In this document: positions 5,507-11,061 of the stretch, piece by piece
Numbering within the stretch: the first letter of the stretch is position 1
Layout of the letters: each line of letters begins with the position of its first letter
NCBI GenBank assembly: GCA_046160725.1
Contig: JBJXHB010000079.1
Span: 1 to 11,061 of the forward strand
DNA: 11,061 bases
Direction of reading: 5' to 3'
Source of the DNA: JBJXHB01 sp046160725
Lineage (GTDB): Bacteria; Pseudomonadota; Gammaproteobacteria; Burkholderiales; Burkholderiaceae_C
The notes under the pieces: model-generated
Told to the model about the DNA's origin: nothing
The model's input: only the letters and a program-made list of their open reading frames with translations
The model's database searches: none
Made by a program: the position numbers and the translations under genes

Positions 5507-6373
5507 ATGCTCGACCTTTCCCCCTCCCGCACCCTGAAAGCCCTGATGACCCTGGCGCTGGTGGCCATCGGCACGCTGGCGCATGCCCAGGCCGTGTTCC
5601 GCGTCACCACCATACCGGAGGAGGCGGCCACCGAGCAGGTGCGCAAGTTCACCCCGTTGGCGACGTACCTTGAAAAGAAGTTGGGCGTGAAGGTCGAGTT
5701 CACCCCGGTCAGCGACTATCCCGCCGCCGTCGAGGCCCTGGTCAACAAGAAGGTCGACCTGGTCTGGTTTGGTGGCTTCACCCATGTGCAGGCGCAGATC
5801 CGCTCCGGCGGCAAGATCGTGCCGATCGCGCAGCGCGAGGAAGACACCCAGTTCCGCTCGGTCTTCATTGCCAAGACCGACTCCGGCATCAAGACCATGG
5901 CCGACATGAAGGGCAAGCAGGTCAGCTTCGGATCGCAGAGCAGCACCTCGGGCCACCTGATGCCGCGCAGCAACCTGCTGGACGCCGGCATCAACCCGGA
6001 CAAGGATTTCCGCCGCATCGCCTACAGCGGTGCGCATGACGCGACCATCGCCTCGGTGGTCAGCGGCAAGGTCGACGCCGCCGCGCTGGACATCACCGTG
6101 TGGCGCAAGTTCGTGTCCGAGAACAAGGTCGACACCAAGGCGGTCGACGTGTTCTTCACCACCCCCCCGTACTACAACTACAACTGGTCGGTGCATGCCG
6201 ACATGCCCGCCGCGATGCGCGACAGGGTGCAGAAGGCACTGCTGGACCTGGACTCGGCCACGCCGGAAGGCAAGGAGATCCTGCAGTTGAACCGGGCCAC
6301 GCGCTACATCCCGACCAAGGCCGAGAACTACAAGGGCCTGGAGGCCGCCGGCCGCAGCGCCGGGCTGATCTGA
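5507..6373 (+). CDS. PhnD-family (phosphonate / putative selenate) ABC transporter substrate-binding protein
   Basis: Periplasmic binding protein of a type II importer, 288 residues. A signal peptide is clear: LKALMTLALVAIGTLAHA, with cleavage expected after Ala27. The mature protein shows the PhnD-like fold order: VFRVTTIPEEA, DYPAAVEALVNKKVDLVWFGG (residues about 70-90), REEDTQFRS, then FGSQSSTSGHLMP, whose STSG loop binds the oxyanion in PhnD relatives. The end is RATRYIPTKAENYKGLE. The details (IPEEA, YPAAVEAL, REEDTQF, RATRYIPTKAENY) resemble the PhnD-related branch often annotated as putative selenate binder more than E. coli PhnD; this is from memory. The ATG has GGAG seven bases upstream. 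First gene of a rightward unit ending in egtB; the ATPase follows after 13 bases. The substrate is not proven. Confidence 0.88.
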   Translation: MLDLSPSRTLKALMTLALVAIGTLAHAQAVFRVTTIPEEAATEQVRKFTPLATYLEKKLGVKVEFTPVSDYPAAVEALVNKKVDLVWFGGFTHVQAQIRSGGKIVPIAQREEDTQFRSVFIAKTDSGIKTMADMKGKQVSFGSQSSTSGHLMPRSNLLDAGINPDKDFRRIAYSGAHDATIASVVSGKVDAAALDITVWRKFVSENKVDTKAVDVFFTTPPYYNYNWSVHADMPAAMRDRVQKALLDLDSATPEGKEILQLNRATRYIPTKAENYKGLEAAGRSAGLI

Positions 6374-6386
6374 TACCGGGCACCCG

Positions 6387-7223
6387 GTGCAGATCTCGAT
6401 CGAGGCGCTGGACGCCCGGCACCCGGCCGCGCGCGCTGGCGCGGCGCCGGCGCTGCGCGGCCTGGCCCTGACGGTGGCCAGTGCCGAGGCGCTGGCGGTG
6501 ATCGGGCCCTCCGGGGCCGGCAAGACCACCCTGCTGCAGGTCCTGGCCTGCGCGCTGAAGCCCGATGCCGGCCGGGTGGTGGTCGATGGCATCGACCCCT
6601 GGTCGCTGCCGCGGCGCCAGCTGCAGGCGTTGCGCGGGCAGCTGCTGCTGGCGCCGCAGGTGCCGCCGTTGCCGCCCCGGCAGCGCGTGGTGACCTCGGT
6701 GCTGGCCGGCCGGCTGCCGGCCTGGTCGCTGTGGACCAGCCTGCGCTCGCTGCTGTATCCCGTCGACATACCAGCCGCCCATGACGCCCTGGCCCGCTTC
6801 GACCTGGCCGAGAAGCTGTTCGAGCGGGTCGACCGGCTGTCCGGCGGCGAGCGACAACGCGTCGGCCTGGCCCGCACGCTGCTGGCGCCGGCCCGCCTGT
6901 GGCTGATCGACGAGCCGCTGTCGGCGCTGGACCCGACGCGCGCCGCGCTGGCGCTGCGCACGCTGGTGGACGAGGCCCGCGCGCGGCGCGTCACGCTGGT
7001 GGCCACCCTGCACGACGTGCCGATGGCACTGTCGCACTTCCCGCGCATCGTCGGCCTGCGCGACGGCCGCGTGCAGTTCGACCTGCAGGCCGCGGCGGTG
7101 ACGCCCGAGCGCCTGCAGGCCCTGTATGCCCAGCACGAGCACGAGCTGCTGGGTGGGGCGGCGACGGCCTCCGACACCGCCGCCGCGCCGCCGCCGGCAC
7201 CGGTGGTCATGCACTGCCGCTGA
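6387..7223 (+). CDS. phnC: PhnC-type ABC transporter ATP-binding protein
   Basis: The 278-residue ATPase that powers import through the two PhnE-like permeases. Walker A is GPSGAGKTT (40-48), the Q-loop is at Gln91 (LLAPQ), the signature LSGGERQRVG is at 151-160, Walker B LWLIDE at 171-176, the D-loop SALD at 179-182 and the switch His at 209 (ATLHD), so the enzyme looks active. The family's signature-preceding RVDRLSGG is present. The start is a GTG with no clear ribosome binding site, 13 bases after the binding-protein stop, suggesting translational coupling. The last 25 residues or so are an Ala/Pro-rich tail (TAAAPPPAP) that is not part of the fold. Confidence 0.92.
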   Translation: MQISIEALDARHPAARAGAAPALRGLALTVASAEALAVIGPSGAGKTTLLQVLACALKPDAGRVVVDGIDPWSLPRRQLQALRGQLLLAPQVPPLPPRQRVVTSVLAGRLPAWSLWTSLRSLLYPVDIPAAHDALARFDLAEKLFERVDRLSGGERQRVGLARTLLAPARLWLIDEPLSALDPTRAALALRTLVDEARARRVTLVATLHDVPMALSHFPRIVGLRDGRVQFDLQAAAVTPERLQALYAQHEHELLGGAATASDTAAAPPPAPVVMHCR

Positions 7224-7247
7224 GCCGCTGCGCCGCCACCCAGCCGC

Positions 7248-8084
7248 ATGACCGCACCGACGCTGCCCGCCCCGCCCAGCCGCGACCCGGCCTGGGTGTC
7301 GCGCGTCGCCCTGCTCAGCGTGGCGGCGGTGCTGCTGTGGCCGCTGATGGTGGCCACGGAGTTCAAGCCCTGGATCTTCCTGGAGCGGGACAACCTCAAG
7401 GTCACCGGGCAGTTCCTGGCCAGCTTCCTGCCGCCGGCCCACTCGGCCGAGTTCATGGCCATGGTGGCGCGCGAGAGCTGGCGCACGGTGGCCATCGCCA
7501 CCGCCGGCATGACCCTGGCGCTGGTAATCGCCATCCCGCTGGCGGTGCTGTCCGCCCGGGTGCTGTCGGTGTCGGCGCTGTCGGGCCGAATGGCGCGCGG
7601 GCCGACGCTGCTGCGCCAGGCCGTGCGCTGGCTGCTGATCGTGCTGCGCAGCGTGCCCGAGCTGGTGTGGGCGCTGGTGTTCGTCCGCGTGGTCGGCCTG
7701 GGCCCCACGGCCGGCGTGCTGGCCATCGCCCTGACGTATGGCGGCATGCTGGGCAAGGTCTACGGCGAGATCCTGGAAAGCGGCGAGCCCCATGCCACCC
7801 AGACGCTGCTGCGCAACGGCGGCTCGCGCCTGCAGGCCTTCGCCTACGGCCTGCTGCCGCAGAACGCCGCCGAGCTGACCAGCTACACCGTCTACCGCTG
7901 GGAGTGCGCCATCCGCAGCTCGGTGGTGCTGGGCTTCGTCGGTGCCGGCGGGCTGGGCCAGCAGCTGGACAACTCGATGAAGATGTTCAATGGCGGCGAG
8001 GTGCTGACCATGCTGGCCGTCTTCGTCGGCCTGGTGGCGCTGGCCGACCGCGTCAGCGCGGGCCTGCGGCGGGCCCTGGGGTGA
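7248..8084 (+). CDS. phnE: PhnE-type ABC transporter permease, first copy
   Basis: Inner-membrane permease of the importer, 278 residues. Hydrophobic segments appear at about residues 17-36, 80-103, 126-150, 152-171, 220-245 and 255-275. The EAA-like coupling loop that docks on the ATPase is about 173-205, ending in YGLLPQ. PhnE hallmarks are LRSVPELVWA (133-142) and SYTVYRWECAIRSSVVLGFV with GAGGLGQ. It starts 24 bases after the ATPase stop with no visible ribosome binding site and shares that gene's reading frame. It is clearly homologous to the next gene, so the pair presumably forms a heterodimeric channel. Confidence 0.92.
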   Translation: MTAPTLPAPPSRDPAWVSRVALLSVAAVLLWPLMVATEFKPWIFLERDNLKVTGQFLASFLPPAHSAEFMAMVARESWRTVAIATAGMTLALVIAIPLAVLSARVLSVSALSGRMARGPTLLRQAVRWLLIVLRSVPELVWALVFVRVVGLGPTAGVLAIALTYGGMLGKVYGEILESGEPHATQTLLRNGGSRLQAFAYGLLPQNAAELTSYTVYRWECAIRSSVVLGFVGAGGLGQQLDNSMKMFNGGEVLTMLAVFVGLVALADRVSAGLRRALG

Positions 8085-8088
8085 GCGC

Positions 8089-8925
8089 ATGACGTCGCCC
8101 GCCTCCCCAGCCGGCGCGACGGCGCCGCAGCGCTTGCCGCCACCGCTGTTCAGCGCGCGCTGCCGCGGCTGCTGGTTCACCGCCGCGCTGCTGGTGCTGG
8201 TGGTGGCCAGCTTCTGGACCCTGGACCTGCAGTGGGCGCAGTTCCTGTCCCTGGACGCGGCGCGCAGCATGGGCCGCTTCATCGGCGAGTTCTTCCCGCC
8301 GGACACCAGCCCGGCCTTCCTGCGCCGCGTGGCCATCGGCGCCTGGGAGACGCTGGCCATGTCCGCCTTCGGCACGCTGCTGGCCGCCCTGGGCGGGCTG
8401 GCGCTGGCCCTGCCGGCCAGCCGCCTGTACGACGGCGACGCGGCGCGCGCCCGCGGCGCCACCCGGCTGCTGCTGAACGCGCTGCGCTCGATACCGGAGC
8501 TGGTGTGGGCCGGCCTGCTGCTGATCGCCGCGGGCCTCGGGCCCTTCGCCGGCACGCTCGCCCTGGCCATGCACACCACCGGCGTGCTGGGCCGGCTGTT
8601 CGCCGAGGCCATCGAGAACGCCCCCAGCGGCCCCGGCACCGCGCTGCGCACCCATGGCGTGGGCAACCTGCGGGTGTTCGTCTATGCCACGCTGCCGCAG
8701 GTGTTGCCGCAGCTGATGAGCTACACCTTGTACCGCTGGGAGAACAACATCCGCGCGGCCGCGGTTCTGGGCGTGGTCGGTGCCGGCGGGCTGGGCCAGC
8801 TGCTGGCCTTCCACATGGGCCTGTTCCACATGGGCAAGACCTGCACCATCCTCGGCGCGATGCTGCTGATGGTGGCCCTGGTGGACGCCGCCAGCGACGT
8901 CATGCGGCGCTGGATGGCCCGCTGA
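8089..8925 (+). CDS. phnE: PhnE-type ABC transporter permease, second copy
   Basis: Second permease subunit, also 278 residues, four bases after the first, with GGGGTGA as ribosome binding site at the end of the preceding gene. It keeps the same landmarks: LRSIPELVWAGLL, the coupling loop around VLGRLFAEAIENAP to VYATLPQ, and SYTLYRWENNIRAAAVLGVV with GAGGLGQLL. A segment before TM2 is shared as well (FIGEFFPPDTSPAF here, FLASFLPPAHSAEF in copy one). The two arose by duplication but have diverged strongly in the N-terminal region. Two permease genes beside one ATPase and one binding protein make a complete importer. Confidence 0.92.
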   Translation: MTSPASPAGATAPQRLPPPLFSARCRGCWFTAALLVLVVASFWTLDLQWAQFLSLDAARSMGRFIGEFFPPDTSPAFLRRVAIGAWETLAMSAFGTLLAALGGLALALPASRLYDGDAARARGATRLLLNALRSIPELVWAGLLLIAAGLGPFAGTLALAMHTTGVLGRLFAEAIENAPSGPGTALRTHGVGNLRVFVYATLPQVLPQLMSYTLYRWENNIRAAAVLGVVGAGGLGQLLAFHMGLFHMGKTCTILGAMLLMVALVDAASDVMRRWMAR

Positions 8926-9074
8926 TGCCGACGGCCACGGCGCCGCGCAAGGGCTGCCCCCGATCACCAGGGCCGGCCCGCTGCCGTAACCTCCGGGCCG
9001 CCCCCAGCGACTGCCTGACCATGCCCGACATCTGCATCGGCCCGCCGCCCACCCGCCCGCGAGTCCGCGCTTGA
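8925..9074 (+). CDS. Possible 49-residue small ORF, coupled at both ends
   Basis: The ATG overlaps the phnE stop (TGATG) and the TGA overlaps the TTG at which the SMR frame can start (TTGA). About 43 of 49 codons end in G or C, like real genes here, but the sequence in general is GC-rich. The product is Arg/Pro/Cys-rich, has no membrane segment and resembles nothing I know. It may be a coupling leader for the next gene or simple chance. An inverted repeat CGGCCCG/CGGGCCG (8974-8980 and 8994-9000) lies inside it. Confidence 0.2.
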   Translation: MPTATAPRKGCPRSPGPARCRNLRAAPSDCLTMPDICIGPPPTRPRVRA

Positions 9075-9439
9075 GCGTGCTGGGCCTTCCGCCGCTGAGC
9101 GTGCCCCAGGCCTGGGCCGTGCTGTCGGTCGCCATCCTGTTCGAGGTCGCCGGCACGACCTGCATGCGGCTGTGCGAGGGCTTCACGCGGCTGACGCCTT
9201 CGGTGCTGATCTTCGTTTTCTACGCCATCTCGTTCGCGCTCAACGTCAGCGTCATCCGGGTCCTGGGCATGAGCGTCACCTATGCCGTCTGGTCGGGCGT
9301 GGGCACGCTGCTGACGGCCTTGATCGGCTACCTGTACTTCAAGGAGCCGGCCACGGCGCTGAAGATGATGTCGGCGGGGCTGATCGTGATCGGCGTGTTC
9401 GGGCTGCATGCGTCGTCGCGCGCGGCGGCGGCTTCCTGA
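9071..9439 (+). CDS. Small multidrug resistance (EmrE/QacE-like) transporter
   Basis: A four-helix, proton-coupled SMR exporter. Counting from the TTG at 9071 (122 residues), Glu25 corresponds to the essential EmrE Glu14 (LFEVAGTTCM), and Tyr71 and Trp74 (VTYAVWSGVGT) to Tyr60 and Trp63 at a constant offset of 11. The fourth helix is KMMSAGLIVIGVFGL. The start is uncertain: GTG at 9101 would give the usual family length of about 112 and begins VPQAW, and GTG at 9077 is also possible; none has a good ribosome binding site. Its place between an oxyanion importer and egtB suggests export or exchange of a cationic compound, for example a betaine such as hercynine, but quaternary-ammonium drugs are equally possible. 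Confidence 0.87.
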   Translation: MSVLGLPPLSVPQAWAVLSVAILFEVAGTTCMRLCEGFTRLTPSVLIFVFYAISFALNVSVIRVLGMSVTYAVWSGVGTLLTALIGYLYFKEPATALKMMSAGLIVIGVFGLHASSRAAAAS

Positions 9440-9456
9440 GGTCGGGGCCAGAGATC

Positions 9457-10089
9457 ATGGGCGCGATGAGCGACAACGAGTTGTCGATCCAGCGCTACCG
9501 GCACCGCGCCGCGGGCTATGACGCCTCGGCCCGGCTGACCATGCCGTTGCGCGAGCGCGCCATCGCACTGCTGGCGCTGAAACCCGGCGACGTGGTGGTC
9601 GACGTCGGCGCCGGCACCGGCCTGAGCTATGGCCTGCTGCTGGAGGCTGTCGGCCCGGCCGGCCGCGTGCTGGCCTTCGAGCAGAGCCCGGAGATGTTCG
9701 CCCAGGCCCGGGCCCGCGTCGGCCGCGAGGGCTGGGGCGGCCGGGTGGTGCACCGGCTGGGCCGCGCCGAGGACGTGCGGTTCGAGCAGCCCGCCGATGC
9801 CATCCTCTTCAACTACGTGCACGACATCAGCCGCACGCCCGAGGCCGTGGCCAACCTGCTGTCGCAGGTGCGCCCGGGTGGCCGCGTGGCCATGGCGGGC
9901 ATGAAGTTCGTTCCCTGGTGGACCGGGCCACTCAATCTGCTGGCCTGGGCCAAGAATCGCCCCTACAACGCCAAGGCGGCCGACCTGTGGGCGCCCTGGG
10001 ACCATGTGCAGCGCCACTGCGCGCGCTTCGACCGCCAATCCACGCAGTGGGGCATGGGCTACATCGCCCACGGCCGGCTGCCGGGCTGA
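9457..10089 (+). CDS. Class I SAM-dependent methyltransferase
   Basis: A 210-residue Rossmann-fold methyltransferase of the UbiE/Methyltransf_25 kind. Motif I is VVVDVGAGTGLSYG (46-59), the acidic end of strand 2 lies in VLAFEQSPEM, motif IV is about DAILFNYVHDI and motif VI is VRPGGRVAMAG. The C-terminal part (PWWTGPLNLLAWAKNRPYNAK) would shape the substrate pocket and matches no family I recognise, so the acceptor is unknown. The ATG at 9457 lies 17 bases after the SMR stop; a second ATG at 9466 is equally possible. egtB follows after 21 bases. The position suggests methylation of an imidazole thiol/selenol or related compound, an inference only. Confidence 0.85.
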   Translation: MGAMSDNELSIQRYRHRAAGYDASARLTMPLRERAIALLALKPGDVVVDVGAGTGLSYGLLLEAVGPAGRVLAFEQSPEMFAQARARVGREGWGGRVVHRLGRAEDVRFEQPADAILFNYVHDISRTPEAVANLLSQVRPGGRVAMAGMKFVPWWTGPLNLLAWAKNRPYNAKAADLWAPWDHVQRHCARFDRQSTQWGMGYIAHGRLPG

Positions 10090-10110
10090 CCCCTTCCCTG
10101 CGAGGTGAAC

Positions 10111-11061
10111 ATGTCCGCCATCCCCACGCCCGCATCGATGCCGGATGCCCGGTCCCTGCTGGCCGAGCGCTATGCCGCGGTGCGTGGGCAGACCCTGGCA
10201 CTGGCCGAGGGGCTGTCCGAGGCCGACTGCCAGGCGCAGTCGATGGCCGATGCCAGCCCGGTGAAATGGCACCTGGCCCATGTCACCTGGTTCTTCGAGA
10301 CCTTCGTGCTGGAGCGCCACGAGCCCGGCTTCGCGCCGCATCACCCGGCCTTCCGGGTGCTGTTCAACAGCTACTACAACGGCGTGGGCGACCAGCATCC
10401 GCGGCCGCAGCGGGGCCTGGTCACCCGGCCTGGGCTTGCGCAGGTGCTGGCCTATCGCCAGGCCGTGGATGCCCGCATGGCGCAGTGGCTGCGCCAGCCG
10501 GTGCCGGCCGAGGCCGCGGCCCTGGTCGAGCTGGGCCTGCAGCATGAGCAGCAGCACCAGGAGCTGATCCTCACCGACCTCAAGCACCTGCTGTCGTGCA
10601 ACCCGCTGCAGCCGGTGTACCGGCCGGGTTGGCCGCTGGCGCCGGTGGCGCCGGTGGCCATGCGCTTCCTGCCCTCCGCAGGCGGCCGGGTGGCCATCGG
10701 CCATTCCGGCGCGGGCTTCGCCTTCGACAACGAGACACCGCGGCATGACGTCTGGCTGCGGCCGTATGCGCTGGCCAACCGGCTGGTCACGCATGGTGAG
10801 TTCGCCGCCTTCATCGCCGACGGCGGCTACCGCGACCCGCGCTGGTGGTTGTCGGCCGGCTGGGACTGGGTGCGTAACCAGGCCGTGCAGGCGCCGCTGT
10901 ATTGGCGCCGCGAGGGCGACGGCCTGCTGGACTGGAGCGCCTTCACGCTGCACGGCCGGGTGGCCATCGACCCGCATACGCCGGCCACCCACATCAGCCT
11001 GTACGAGGCCGATGCCTACTGCCGCTGGTGGTCGGCGCAGCATCCCGGCACGCCGGCCGCG
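10111..11061 (+). CDS. egtB: Ergothioneine biosynthesis protein EgtB (3' part cut off)
   Basis: EgtB is the non-haem iron sulfoxide synthase that couples hercynine to a cysteine-containing donor with oxygen. The first 317 residues are visible; the family has roughly 400-430. The N-terminal DinB-like domain carries the iron ligands: His57 in KWHLAHVTWFFE (52-63), and His145 and His149 in QHEQQHQEL (144-152). Other family signatures are LFNSYYNGVG and HPRPQRGL. From about residue 185 the FGE-sulfatase-like domain begins, with FAFDNETPRH, ANRLVTHGEF and HISLYEADAYCRWW. The ATG has GAGGTG about three to four bases upstream. It is the last visible gene of the rightward unit that starts with the binding protein. 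The sequence fits EgtB better than what I recall of the selenoneine synthase SenA, but the donor cannot be fixed from the partial sequence. Confidence 0.95.
   Translation, partial: MSAIPTPASMPDARSLLAERYAAVRGQTLALAEGLSEADCQAQSMADASPVKWHLAHVTWFFETFVLERHEPGFAPHHPAFRVLFNSYYNGVGDQHPRPQRGLVTRPGLAQVLAYRQAVDARMAQWLRQPVPAEAAALVELGLQHEQQHQELILTDLKHLLSCNPLQPVYRPGWPLAPVAPVAMRFLPSAGGRVAIGHSGAGFAFDNETPRHDVWLRPYALANRLVTHGEFAAFIADGGYRDPRWWLSAGWDWVRNQAVQAPLYWRREGDGLLDWSAFTLHGRVAIDPHTPATHISLYEADAYCRWWSAQHPGTPAA

Noticed and set aside
4751..7756. Very long minus-strand open frame (about 1000 codons), and a similar one at 6156-8666
   Set aside because: Both are antisense to the importer genes. Their translations are Ser/Arg/Gln/His-rich shadows typical of GC-rich DNA, without domains, while the plus-strand genes show complete family motifs.
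9328..11043. Minus-strand open frame of 571 codons opposite the methyltransferase and egtB
   Set aside because: Composition (His, Gln, Arg, Gly) is that of an antisense shadow; egtB and the methyltransferase on the plus strand are unambiguous.
10111..11061. egtB homologue as selenoneine synthase SenA
   Set aside because: The visible motifs (KWHLAH, LFNSYYNGVG, HPRPQRGL, QHEQQHQEL) follow ordinary EgtB. No senB or senC is inside the window, so SenA cannot be claimed.
1..11061. CRISPR array, insertion sequence, rRNA or tRNA genes
   Set aside because: No regularly spaced direct repeats, no transposase-like protein, and no tRNA or rRNA signature was seen on either strand.

Overview
The window is GC-rich DNA whose real genes use mostly G or C at third codon positions. 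The proteins look proteobacterial, and the gene types (a Cro/CI-like regulator, a Gp49-like toxin remnant, a Gram-negative EgtB/EgtD pair) fit a member of the Burkholderiales (Betaproteobacteria). That placement is inferred from how the proteins look; no search was run.

Left part (1-3394). A leftward operon carries a cytoplasmic SPFH/slipin-type protein followed 28 bases later by the RNA ligase RtcB, which runs off the left edge. Upstream of it lies about 1.05 kb without a convincing gene but rich in inverted repeats. The right end of this stretch looks like an independent leftward transcription unit: a good sigma-70-type promoter (2940-2968) and, about 250 bases on, a strong intrinsic terminator (2682-2725), with no convincing reading frame between. 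This is a candidate small RNA. A perfect 7+1+7 palindrome sits inside that promoter and at the start of a divergent promoter for a small Cro/CI-type helix-turn-helix protein (3017-3394).

Middle (3395-4347). A stretch of about 460 bases holds a short tandem repeat and hairpins. It is followed by a promoter with an embedded palindrome and a toxin-antitoxin locus. The antitoxin is an intact XRE-family protein. The Gp49/HigB-like toxin is only 58 residues: its N- and C-terminal ends are joined in frame and the catalytic middle appears to be missing.

Right part (4387-11061). A split ergothioneine locus. EgtD (histidine Nalpha-trimethyltransferase) points left. Divergently, one rightward unit encodes a complete PhnD/PhnC/PhnE/PhnE-type oxyanion ABC importer, a small multidrug resistance (SMR) transporter, a class I methyltransferase and EgtB (sulfoxide synthase, cut off by the right edge). 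EgtD makes hercynine and EgtB joins it to a sulfur donor. The importer's binding protein resembles PhnD-related proteins often annotated as putative selenate binders, and no C-P lyase gene is present. The enclosed importer, SMR protein and methyltransferase may therefore belong to sulfur/selenium imidazole chemistry rather than to phosphonate use. That is an inference.
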